64,000 nucleotides of DNA. It comes from Notolepis coatsorum. Lineage: Eukaryota > Chordata > Actinopteri > Aulopiformes > Paralepididae. The notes under the pieces are model-generated. The model searched no databases, was not told where the DNA came from, and saw only the letters and a program-made list of their open reading frames with translations. The translations under genes and the position numbers were made by a program. The stretch lies in the NCBI GenBank assembly GCA_963971535.1, contig CAXASK010002114.1, forward strand, positions 67,001 through 131,000, written 5' to 3'. Positions 1 to 12,083 of the stretch are shown piece after piece (within the stretch, counting starts at the first letter, position 1; each line of letters starts with the position of its first letter).

Positions 1-1702
1 CATACTGACTGAACTGTCCTGGGACACAGGAAGAACATACTGACTGAACTGTCCTTGGACACAGGAAGAACATACTGACTGAACTGTCCAGGAGCACAGG
101 AAGAACATACTGACTGAACTGTCCTGGGACACAGGAAGAACATACTGACTGAACTGTCCTGGGTCACAGGAAGAACATACTGACTGAACTGTCCTGGGGC
201 ACAGGAGGAACATACTGACTGAACTGTCCTGAGGCACAGGAAGAACATACTGACTGAACTGTCCTGGGACACAGGAAGAACATACTGACTGAACTGTCCT
301 GGAGCACATGAATAACATACTGACTGAACTGTCCTGGAGCACATGAATAACATACTGACTGAACTGTCCTGGGGCACAGGAAGAACATACTGACTGAACT
401 GTCCTGGAGCACATGAATAACATACTGACTGAACTGTCCTGGGGCACAGGAAGAACATACTGACTGAACTGTCCTGGGTCACAGGAAGAACATACTGACT
501 GAACTGTCCTGGGTCACAGGAAGAACATACTGACTGAACTGTCCTGGGGCACAGGAAGAACATACTGACTGAACTGTCCTTGAGCACAGGAAGAACATAC
601 TGACTGAACTGTCCTGGGACACAGGAATAACATACTGACTGAACTGTCCTGGGACACAGGAAGAACATACTGACTGAACTGTCCTGGAGCACAGGAACAA
701 CATACTGACTGAACTGTTCTGGGGCACAGGAAGAACATACTGACTGAACTGTCCTGGAGCACAGGAAGAACATACTGACTGAACTGTCCTGGAGCATTGG
801 AAGAACATACTGACTGAACTGTCCTGCGACACAGGAAGAACATACTGACTGAACTGTCCTGAGACACAGGAAGAACATACTCACTGAACTGTCCTGGGGC
901 ACAGGAAGAACACACTGACTGAACTGTCCTGGAGCACAGGGAGAACATACTGACTGAACTGTCCTGTAGCACATGAAGAACATACTGACTGAACTGTCCT
1001 GGGGCACAGGAAGAACATACTGACTGAACTGTCCTGGGTCACAGGAAGAACATACTGACTGAACTGTCCTGGAGCACATGAAGAACATACTGACTGAACT
1101 GTCCTGGAGCACATGAATAACATACTGACTGAACTGTCCTGGAGCACATGAATAACATACTGACTGAACTGTCCTGGGGCACAGGAAGAACATACTGACT
1201 GAACTGTCCTGGAGCACATGAATAACATACTGACTGAACTGTCCTGGGGCACAGGAAGAACATACTGACTGAACTGTCCTGGGTCACAGGAAGAACATAC
1301 TGACTGAACTGTCCTGGGTCACAGGAAGAACATACTGACTGAACTGTCCTGGGGCACAGGAAGAACATACTGACTGAACTGTCCTGGGGCACAGGAAGAA
1401 CACACTGACTGAACTGTCCTGGAGCACAGGAAGAACATACTGACTGAACTGTCCTGGGGCACAGGAAGAACATACTGACTGAACTGTCCTGGGGCACAGG
1501 AGGAACATACTGACTGAACTGTCCTGAGGCACAGGAAGAACATACTGACTGAACTGTCCTGGGACACAGGAAGAACATACTGACTGAACTGTCCTGGGAC
1601 ACAGGAAGAACATACTGACTGAACTGTCCTGGAGCACAGGAAGAACATACTGACTGAACTGTCCTGGGACACAGGAAGAACATACTGACTGAACTGTCCT
1701 GG
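1..1702 (+). repeat. Higher-order block, left copy (offset 4,130)
   Basis: The order of monomer variants from base 1 is repeated from base 4,131, an offset of 118 monomers. It includes the rare TTGGACA and TCCAGGAGCA monomers at about 50-90, matched at about 4,184-4,220. The match breaks at about 1,703, where GGGGCA is replaced by GGGTCA. Because the match already holds at base 1, the true block begins to the left of the window. Confidence 0.9.
17..31. other. Short inverted repeat inside each monomer (first copy shown)
   Basis: Monomer positions 17-21 (TCCTG) and 27-31 (CAGGA) are perfect reverse complements around a 5-base centre at positions 22-26. The centre is GGACA in this first copy and GGGCA in the consensus. 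The common variants differ mainly inside the centre, so the arms survive in most monomers. They are broken in the GTAGCACATGA, TGAGCA and ACATGAATAA types. A 5-bp stem is weak on its own. The inverted repeat is seen directly, and any structural role is inference. Confidence 0.55.
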
Positions 1703-1771
1703 GGCACAGGAAGAACACACTGACTGAACTGTCCTGGAGCACAGGAAGAACATACTGACTGAACTGTCCTG

Positions 1772-3973
1772 GGGCACAGGAAGAACATACTGACTGAACT
1801 GTCCTGGGGCACAGGAAGAACATACTGACTGAACTGTCCTGAGACACAGGAGGAACATACTGACTGAACTGTCCTGAGGCACAGGAAGAACAAACTGACT
1901 GAACTGTCCTGGGACACAGGAAGAACATACTGACTGAACTGTCCTGGAGCACATGAATAACATACTGACTGAACTGTCCTGGAGCACATGAATAACATAC
2001 TGACTGAACTGTCCTGGGGCACAGGAAGAACATACTGACTGAACTGTCCTGGAGCACATGAATAACATACTGACTGAACTGTCCTGGGGCACAGGAAGAA
2101 CATACTGACTGAACTGTCCTGGGTCACAGGAAGAACATACTGACTGAACTGTCCTGGGTCACAGGAAGAACATACTGACTGAACTGTCCTGGGGCACAGG
2201 AAGAACATACTGACTGAACTGTCCTTGAGCACAGGAAGAACATACTGACTGAACTGTCCTGGGACACAGGAATAACATACTGACTGAACTGTCCTGGGAC
2301 ACAGGAAGAACATACTGACTGAACTGTCCTGGAGCACAGGAACAACATACTGACTGAACTGTTCTGGGGCACAGGAAGAACATACTGACTGAACTGTCCT
2401 GGGGCACAGGAAGAACATACTGACTGAACTGTCCTGGGTCACAGGAAGAACATACTGACTGAACTGTCCTGCGACACAGGAAGAACATACTGACTGAACT
2501 GTCCTGAGACACAGGAAGAACATACTCACTGAACTGTCCTGGGGCACAGGAAGAACACACTGACTGAACTGTCCTGGAGCACAGGGTGAACATACTGACT
2601 GAACTGTCCTGTAGCACATGAAGACCATACTGACTGAACTGTCCTGGGGCACAGGAAGAACATACTGACTGAACTGTCCTGGGTCACAGGAAGAACATAC
2701 TGACTGAACTGTCCTGGAGCACATGAAGAACATACTGACTGAACTGTCCTGGAGCACATGAATAACATACTGACTGAACTGTCCTGGAGCACATGAATAA
2801 CATACTGACTGAACTGTCCTGGGGCACAGGAAGAACATACTGACTGAACTGTCCTGGAGCACATGAATAAAATACTGACTGAAGTGTCCTGGGGCACAGG
2901 AAGAACATACTGACTGAACTGTCCTGGGTCACAGGAAGAACATACTGACTGAACTGTCCTGGGTCACAGGAAGAACATACTGACTGAACTGTCCTGGGGC
3001 ACAGGAAGAACATACTGACTGAACTGTCCTTGAGCACAGGAAGAACATACTGACTGAACGGTCCTGGGACACAGGAATAACATACTGACTTAACTGTCCT
3101 GGGACACAGGAAGAACATACTGACTGAACTGTCCTGGAGCACAGGAACAACATACTGACTGAACTGTTCTGGGGCACAGGAAGAACATACTGACTGAACT
3201 GTCCTGGAGCATTGGAAGAACATACTGACTGAACTGTCCTGCGACACAGGAATAACATACTGACTGAACTGTCCTGAGACACAGGAAGAACATACTCACT
3301 GAACTGTCCTGGGGCACAGGAAGAACACACTGACTGAACTGTCCTGGAGCACGGGGAGAACATACTGACTGAACTGTCCTGTAGCACATGAAGAACATAC
3401 TGACTGAACTGTCCTGGGGCACAGGAAGAACATACTGACTGAACTGTCCTGGGTCACAGGAAGAACATACTGACTGAACTGTCCTGGGGCACAGGAAGAA
3501 CATACTAACTGAACTGTCCTGGAGCACAGGAAGAACATACTGACTGAACTGTCCTGGGACACAGGAAGAACATACTGACTGAACTGTCCTGGGTCACAGG
3601 AAGAACATACTGACTGAACTGTCCTGGGGCACAGGAAGAACATACTGACTGAACTGTCCTTGAGCACAGGAAGAACATACTGACTGAACTGTCCTGGGAC
3701 ACAGGAATAACATACTGACTTAACTGTCCTGGGACACAGGAAGAACATACTGACTGAACTGTCCTGGAGCACAGGAACAACATACTGACTGAACTGTTCT
3801 GGGGCACAGGAAGAACATACTGACTGAACTGTCCTGGAGCATTGGAAGAACATACTGACTGAACTGTCCTGCGACACAGGAAGAACATACTGACTGAACT
3901 GTCCTGAGACACAGGAAGAACATACTCACTGAACTGTCCTGGGGCACAGGAAGAACACACTGACTGAACTGTC
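1772..3973 (+). repeat. 2.2-kb higher-order block, first copy (offset 5,390)
   Basis: This block matches 7,162-9,363 at an offset of 154 monomers. Shared rare markers are the AACAAACTG junction at about 1,891, the GAACTGTTCT monomers, ACAGGGTGAA at about 2,583, GACTTAACTG and CACGGGG. Private changes in this copy include AAGACCATAC at about 2,635, AATAAAATAC at about 2,868 and GAACGGTCC at about 3,058. Confidence 0.88.
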
Positions 3974-4130
3974 CTGAGACACAGGAAGAACATACTGACT
4001 GAACTGTCCTGAGACACAGGAAGAACATACTGACTGAACTGTCCTGGGGCACAGGAAGAACATACTGACTGAACTGTCCTGGGGCACAGGAGGAACATAC
4101 TGACTGAACTGTCCTGAGGCACAGGAAGAA

Positions 4131-5832
4131 CATACTGACTGAACTGTCCTGGGACACAGGAAGAACATACTGACTGAACTGTCCTTGGACACAGGAAGAA
4201 CATACTGACTGAACTGTCCAGGAGCACAGGAAGAACATACTGACTGAACTGTCCTGGGACACAGGAAGAACATACTGACTGAACTGTCCTGGGTCACAGG
4301 AAGAACATACTGACTGAACTGTCCTGGGGCACAGGAGGAACATACTGACTGAACTGTCCTGAGGCACAGGAAGAACATACTGACTGAACTGTCCTGGGAC
4401 ACAGGAAGAACATACTGACTGAACTGTCCTGGAGCACATGAATAACATACTGACTGAACTGTCCTGGAGCACATGAATAACATACTGACTGAACTGTCCT
4501 GGGGCACAGGAAGAACATACTGACTGAACTGTCCTGGAGCACATGAATAACATACTGACTGAACTGTCCTGGGGCACAGGAAGAACATACTGACTGAACT
4601 GTCCTGGGTCACAGGAAGAACATACTGACTGAACTGTCCTGGGTCACAGGAAGAACATACTGACTGAACTGTCCTGGGGCACAGGAAGAACATACTGACT
4701 GAACTGTCCTTGAGCACAGGAAGAACATACTGACTGAACTGTCCTGGGACACAGGAATAACATACTGACTGAACTGTCCTGGGACACAGGAAGAACATAC
4801 TGACTGAACTGTCCTGGAGCACAGGAACAACATACTGACTGAACTGTTCTGGGGCACAGGAAGAACATACTGACTGAACTGTCCTGGAGCACAGGAAGAA
4901 CATACTGACTGAACTGTCCTGGAGCATTGGAAGAACATACTGACTGAACTGTCCTGCGACACAGGAAGAACATACTGACTGAACTGTCCTGAGACACAGG
5001 AAGAACATACTCACTGAACTGTCCTGGGGCACAGGAAGAACACACTGACTGAACTGTCCTGGAGCACAGGGAGAACATACTGACTGAACTGTCCTGTAGC
5101 ACATGAAGAACATACTGACTGAACTGTCCTGGGGCACAGGAAGAACATACTGACTGAACTGTCCTGGGTCACAGGAAGAACATACTGACTGAACTGTCCT
5201 GGAGCACATGAAGAACATACTGACTGAACTGTCCTGGAGCACATGAATAACATACTGACTGAACTGTCCTGGAGCACATGAATAACATACTGACTGAACT
5301 GTCCTGGGGCACAGGAAGAACATACTGACTGAACTGTCCTGGAGCACATGAATAACATACTGACTGAACTGTCCTGGGGCACAGGAAGAACATACTGACT
5401 GAACTGTCCTGGGTCACAGGAAGAACATACTGACTGAACTGTCCTGGGTCACAGGAAGAACATACTGACTGAACTGTCCTGGGGCACAGGAAGAACATAC
5501 TGACTGAACTGTCCTGGGGCACAGGAAGAACACACTGACTGAACTGTCCTGGAGCACAGGAAGAACATACTGACTGAACTGTCCTGGGGCACAGGAAGAA
5601 CATACTGACTGAACTGTCCTGGGGCACAGGAGGAACATACTGACTGAACTGTCCTGAGGCACAGGAAGAACATACTGACTGAACTGTCCTGGGACACAGG
5701 AAGAACATACTGACTGAACTGTCCTGGGACACAGGAAGAACATACTGACTGAACTGTCCTGGAGCACAGGAAGAACATACTGACTGAACTGTCCTGGGAC
5801 ACAGGAAGAACATACTGACTGAACTGTCCTGG
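4131..5832 (+). repeat. Higher-order block, right copy of 1-1,702
   Basis: This copy repeats the variant order of the first 1.7 kb at an offset of 4,130 bp. Beyond it the homology resumes with three fewer monomers (offset 4,025), because the monomers at about 1,703-1,856 are replaced by a shorter set before the AACAAACTG marker at about 5,916. Confidence 0.9.
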
Positions 5833-5881
5833 GTCACAGGAAGAACATACTGACTGAACTGTCCTGGGGCACAGGAGGAAC

Positions 5882-7087
5882 ATACTGACTGAACTGTCCT
5901 GAGGCACAGGAAGAACAAACTGACTGAACTGTCCTGGGACACAGGAAGAACATACTGACTGAACTGTCCTGGAGCACATGAATAACATACTGACCGAACT
6001 GTCCTGGAGCACATGAATAACATACTGACTGAACTGTCCTGGGGCACAGGAAGAACATACTGACTGAACTGTCCTGGAGCACATGAATAACATACTGACT
6101 GAACTGTCCTGGGGCACAGGAAGAACATACTGACTGAACTGTCCTGGGTCACAGGAAGAACATACTGACTGAACTGTCCTGGGTCACAGGAAGAACATAC
6201 TGACTGAACTGTCCTGGGGCACAGGAAGAACATACTGACTGAACTGTCCTTGAGCACAGGAAGAACATACTGACTGAACTGTCCTGGGACACAGGAATAA
6301 CATACTGACTGAACTGTCCTGGGACACAGGAAGAACATACTGACTGAACTGTCCTGGAGCACAGGAACAACATACTGACTGAACTGTTCTGGGGCACAGG
6401 AAGAACATACTGACTGAACTGTCCTGGGGCACAGGAAGAACATACTGACTGAACTGTCCTGGGTCACAGGAAGAACATACTGACTGAACTGTCCTGCGAC
6501 ACAGGAAGAACATACTGACTGAACTGTCCTGAGACACAGGAAGAACATACTCACTGAACTGTCCTGGGGCACAGGAAGAACACACTGACTGAACTGTCCT
6601 GGAGCACAGGGAGAACATACTGACTGAACTGTCCTGTAGCACATGAAGAACATACTGACTGAACTGTCCTGGGGCACAGGAAGAACATACTGACTGAACT
6701 GTCCTGGGTCACAGGAAGAACATACTGACTGAACTGTCCTGGAGCACATGAAGAACATACTGACTGAACTGTCCTGGAGCACATGAATAACATACTGACT
6801 GAACTGTCCTGGAGCACATGAATAACATACTGACTGAACTGTCCTGGGGCACAGGAAGAACATACTGACTGAACTGTCCTGGAGCACATGAATAACATAC
6901 TGACTGAACTGTCCTGGGGCACAGGAAGAACATACTGACTGAACTGTCCTGGGTCACAGGAAGAACATACTGACTGAACTGTCCTGGGTCACAGGAAGAA
7001 CATACTGACTGAACTGTCCTGGGGCACAGGAAGAACATACTGACTGAACTGTCCTTGAGCACAGGAAGAACATACTGACTGAACTGT
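5882..7087 (+). repeat. 1.2-kb higher-order block, middle copy
   Basis: This block follows the same monomer order as 1,857-3,062 (offset 4,025) and 7,247-8,452 (offset 1,365, 39 monomers). It ends at about 7,087, where GGGACACAGGAATAA is replaced by GGAGCATAGG. It has ACAGGGAGAA where both relatives have ACAGGGTGAA, so it is not the direct parent of the third copy at that site. It also carries a private GACCGAACTG at about 5,991. Confidence 0.85.
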
Positions 7088-7161
7088 CCTGGAGCATAGG
7101 AAGAACATACTGACTGAACTGTCCTGAGACACAGGAAGAACATACTGACTGAACTGTCCTG

Positions 7162-9363
7162 AGACACAGGAAGAACATACTGACTGAACTGTCCTGGGGC
7201 ACAGGAAGAACATACTGACTGAACTGTCCTGAGACACAGGAGGAACATACTGACTGAACTGTCCTGAGGCACAGGAAGAACAAACTGACTGAACTGTCCT
7301 GGGACACAGGAAGAACATACTGACTGAACTGTCCTGGAGCACATGAATAACATACTGACTGAACTGTCCTGGAGCACATGAATAACATACTGACTGAACT
7401 GTCCTGGGGCACAGGAAGAACATACTGACTGAACTGTCCTGGAGCACATGAATAACATACTGACTGAACTGTCCTGGGGCACAGGAAGAACATACTGACT
7501 GAACTGTCCTGGGTCACAGGAAGAACATACTGACTGAACTGTCCTGGGTCACAGGAAGAACATACTGACTGAACTGTCCTGGGGCACAGGAAGAACATAC
7601 TGACTGAACTGTCCTTGAGCACAGGAAGAACATACTGACTGAACTGTCCTGGGACACAGGAATAACATACTGACTGAACTGTCCTGGGACACAGGAAGAA
7701 CATACTGACTGAACTGTCCTGGAGCACAGGAACAACATACTGACTGAACTGTTCTGGGGCACAGGAAGAACATACTGACTGAACTGTCCTGGGGCACAGG
7801 AAGAACATACTGACTGAACTGTCCTGGGTCACAGGAAGAACATACTGACTGAACTGTCCTGCGACACAGGAAGAACATACTGACTGAACTGTCCTGAGAC
7901 ACAGGAAGAACATACTCACTGAACTGTCCTGGGGCACAGGAAGAACACACTGACTGAACTGTCCTGGAGCACAGGGTGAACATACTGACTGAACTGTCCT
8001 GTAGCACATGAAGAACATACTGACTGAACTGTCCTGGGGCACAGGAAGAACATACTGACTGAACTGTCCTGGGTCACAGGAAGAACATACTGACTGAACT
8101 GTCCTGGAGCACATGAAGAACATACTGACTGAACTGTCCTGGAGCACATGAATAACATACTGACTGAACTGTCCTGGAGCACATGAATAACATACTGACT
8201 GAACTGTCCTGGGGCACAGGAAGAACATACTGACTGAACTGTCCTGGAGCACATGAATAACATACTGACTGAAGTGTCCTGGGGCACAGGAAGAACATAC
8301 TGACTGAACTGTCCTGGGTCACAGGAAGAACATACTGACTGAACTGTCCTGGGTCACAGGAAGAACATACTGACTGAACTGTCCTGGGGCACAGGAAGAA
8401 CATACTGACTGAACTGTCCTTGAGCACAGGAAGAACATACTGACTGAACTGTCCTGGGACACAGGAATAACATACTGACTTAACTGTCCTGGGACACAGG
8501 AAGAACATACTGACTGAACTGTCCTGGAGCACAGGAACAACATACTGACTGAACTGTTCTGGGGCACAGGAAGAACATACTGACTGAACTGTCCTGGAGC
8601 ATTGGAAGAACATACTGACTGAACTGTCCTGCGACACAGGAAGAACATACTGACTGAACTGTCCTGAGACACAGGAAGAACATACTCACTGAACTGTCCT
8701 GGGGCACAGGAAGAACACACTGACTGAACTGTCCTGGAGCACGGGGAGAACATACTGACTGAACTGTCCTGTAGCACATGAAGAACATACTGACTGAACT
8801 GTCCTGGGGCACAAGAAGAACATACTGACTGAACTGTCCTGGGTCACAGGAAGAACATACTGACTGAACTGTCCTGGGGCACAGGAAGAACATACTAACT
8901 GAACTGTCCTGGAGCACAGGAAGAACATACTGACTGAACTGTCCTGGGACACAGGAAGAACATACTGACTGAACTGTCCTGGGTCACAGGAAGAACATAC
9001 TGACTGAACTGTCCTGGGGCACAGGAAGAACATACTGACTGAACTGTCCTTGAGCACAGGAAGAACATACTGACTGAACTGTCCTGGGACACAGGAATAA
9101 CATACTGACTTAACTGTCCTGGGACACAGGAAGAACATACTGACTGAACTGTCCTGGAGCACAGGAACAACATACTGACTGAACTGTTCTGGGGCACAGG
9201 AAGAACATACTGACTGAACTGTCCTGGAGCATTGGAAGAACATACTGACTGAACTGTCCTGCGACACAGGAAGAACATACTGACTGAACTGTCCTGAGAC
9301 ACAGGAAGAACATACTCACTGAACTGTCCTGGGGCACAGGAAGAACACACTGACTGAACTGTC
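7162..9363 (+). repeat. 2.2-kb higher-order block, second copy of 1,772-3,973
   Basis: The monomer order equals that of 1,772-3,973 with no net length change. The ACAGGGTGAA, GAAGTGTCC, GACTTAACTG and CACGGGG markers are all shared. The AAGACCATAC, AATAAAATAC and GAACGG changes of the first copy are absent here, so they arose after the duplication. This copy has its own ACAAGAAGAA at about 8,811. Confidence 0.88.
8421..9050 (+). repeat. 630-bp (18-monomer) sub-unit
   Basis: The unit is delimited by successive TTGAGCACAGG monomers at 8,421 and 9,051, and the monomer order then repeats. The related pair at 3,031 and 3,661 is also 630 bp apart. The next interval, 9,051 to 9,996, is 945 bp because nine monomers are added. 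Each unit carries GACTTAACTG, GAACTGTTCT, GGAGCATTGG, GCGACA, ACTCACTG, CACGGGG, GTAGCACATG and ACTAACTG in that order. Confidence 0.88.
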
Positions 9364-11725
9364 CTGGAGCACGGGGAGAACATACTGACTGAACTGTCCT
9401 GTAGCACATGAAGAACATACTGACTGAACTGTCCTGGGGCACAGGAAGAACATACCGACTGAACTGTCCTGGGTCACAGGAAGAACATACTGACTGAACT
9501 GTCCTGGGGCACAGGAAGAACATACTAACTGAACTGTCCTGGAGCACAGGAATAACATACTGACTGAACTGTCCTGGGACACAGGAAGAACATACTGACT
9601 GAACTGTCCTGGGACACAGGAAGAACATACTGACTGAACTGTCCTGGAGCACAGGAAGAACATACTGACTGAACTGTCCTGGAGCACATGAAGAACATAC
9701 TGACTGAACTGTCCTGGAGCACATGAATAACATACTGACTGAACTGTCCTGGAGCACATGAATAACATACTGACTGAACTGTCCTGGGGCACAGGAAGAA
9801 CATACTGACTGAACTGTCCTGGAGCACATGAATAACATACTGACTGAAGTGTCCTGGGGCACAGGAAGAACATACTGACTGAACTGTCCTGGGTCACAGG
9901 AAGAACATACTGACTGAACTGTCCTGGGTCACAGGAAGAACATACTGACTGAACTGTCCTGGGGCACAGGAAGAACATACTGACTGAACTGTCCTTGAGC
10001 ACAGGAAGAACATACTGACTGAACTGTCCTGGGACACAGGAATAACATACTGACTTAACTGTCCTGGGACACAGGAAGAACATACTGACTGAACTGTCCT
10101 GGAGCACAGGAACAACATACTGACTGAACTGTTCTGGGGCACAGGAAGAACATACTGACTGAACTGTCCTGGAGCATTGGAAGAACATACTGACTGAACT
10201 GTCCTGCGACACAGGAAGAACATACTGACTGAACTGTCCTGAGACACAGGAAGAACATACTCACTGAACTGTCCTGGGGCACAGGAAGAACACACTGACT
10301 GAACTGTCCTGGAGCACGGGGAGAACATACTGACTGAACTGTCCTGTAGCACATGAAGAACATACTGACTGAACTGTCCTGGGGCACAGGAAGAACATAC
10401 TGACTGAACTGTCCTGGGTCACAGGAAGAACATACTGACTGAACTGTCCTGGGGCACAGGAAGAACATACTAACTGAACTGTCCTGGAGCACAGGAAGAA
10501 CATACTGACTGAACTGTCCTGGGACACAGGAAGAACATACTGACTGAACTGTCCTGGGACACAGGAAGAACATACTGACTGAACTGTCCTGGAGCACAGG
10601 AAGAACATACTGACTGAACTGTCCTGGGGCACAGGAAGAACATACTGACTGAACTGTCCTGGAGCACAGGGAGAACATACTGACTGAACTGTCCTGGGGC
10701 ACAGGAAGAACATACTGACTGAACTGTCCTGGAGCACAGGAAGAACATACTGACTGAACTGTCCTGGGACACAGGAAGAACATACTGACTGAACTGTCCT
10801 GGGACACAGGAAGAACATACTGACTGAACTGTCCTGGAGCACAGGAAGAACATACTGACTGAACTGTCCTGGGGCACAGGAAGAACATACTGACTGAACT
10901 GTCCTGGAGCACAGGAAGAACATACTGACTGAACTGTCCTGGAGCATAGGAAGAACATACTGACTGAACTGTCCTGAGACACAGGAAGAACATACTGACT
11001 GAACTGTCCTGAGACACAGGAAGAACATACTGACTGAACTGTCCTGGGGCACAGGAAGAACACACTGACTGAACTGTCCTGGAGCACAGGAAGAACATAC
11101 TGACTGAACTGTCCTGGGGCGCAGGAAGAACATACTGACTGAACTGTCCTGAGACAAAGGAAGAACATACTGACTGAACTGTCCTGGAGCACAGGGAGAA
11201 CATACTGACTGAACTGTCCTGGAGCACATGAAGAACATACTGACTGAACTGTCCTGGGGCACAAAAAGAACATATTGACTGAACTGTCCTGGGTCACAGG
11301 AAGAACATACTGACTGAACTGTCCTGGGGCACAGGAGGAACATACTGACTGAACTGTCCTGAGGCACAGGAAGAACATACTGACTGAACTGTCCTGGGAC
11401 ACAGGAAGAACATACTGACTGAACTGTCCTGGGACACAGGAAGAACATACTGACTGAACTGTCCTGGAGCACAGGAAGAACATACTGACTGAACTGTCCT
11501 GGGACACAGGAAGAACATACTGACTGAACTGTCCTGGGTCACAGGAAGAACATACTGACTGAACTGCCCTGGGGCACAGGAGGAACATACTGACTGAACT
11601 GTCCTGAGGCACAGGAAGAACATACTGACTGAACTGTCCTGGGACACAGGAAGAACATACTGACTGAACTGTCCTGGGGCACAGGAAGAACATACTGACT
11701 GAACTGTCCTGGAGCACAGGAAGAA
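8870..11725 (+). repeat. 2.9-kb block, first copy (offset 3,214 to 3,284)
   Basis: This block matches about 12,084-15,009. The offset is 3,214 up to about 9,665 and 3,284 afterwards. This copy lacks two monomers (GGGGCA and GGGTCA types) that stand before the ACATGAAGAA monomer at about 12,966 in the other copy. It also lacks six monomers just before its 29-bp monomer at 11,761, compared with the stretch before 15,255. Shared markers include ACTAACTG, CACGGGG or CACCGGG, and GGGGCGCAGG (11,121 and 14,405). Confidence 0.85.
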
Positions 11726-11760
11726 CATACTGACTGAACTGTCCTGGGGCACAGGAAGAA

Positions 11761-11789
11761 CATACTGACTGAACTGTCCTCAGGAAGAA
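11761..11789 (+). repeat. 29-bp short monomer (first of twelve)
   Basis: This monomer lacks six bases, best placed as positions 21-26 (GGGGCA), so TCCT is joined directly to CAGGAAGAA. The deletion removes the centre and one arm base of the internal inverted repeat. The same short form occurs at 15,255, 18,891, 22,910, 23,604, 28,290, 31,926, 35,105, 41,224, 45,173, 45,867 and 50,343, each 29 bp long. In most copies the next monomers are a GGAGTACAGGG or GGAGCACAGGG type and then a GTAGCACATGAAGAA type. This points to one deletion event spread by segmental duplication. Confidence 0.95.
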
Positions 11790-12083
11790 CATACTGACTG
11801 AACTGTCCTGGAGTACAGGGAGAACATACTGACTGAACTGTCCTGTAGCACATGAAGAACATACTGACTGAACTGTCCTGGGGCACAGGAAGAACATACT
11901 GACTGAACTGTCCTGGGTCACAGGAAGAACATACTGACTGAACTGTCCTGGGGCACAGGAAGAACATACTGACTGAACTGTCCTGGAGCACAGGAAGAAC
12001 ATACTGACTGAACTGTCCTGGGACACAGGAAGAACATACTGACTGAACTGTCCTGGGTCACAGGAAGAACATACTGACTGAAC

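Noticed and set aside
1..35. CENP-B box or p53 response element in the monomer
   Set aside because: No match to the CENP-B box core (TTCG with CGGGA) exists. GAACTGTCCT fails the p53 half-site at its central bases.
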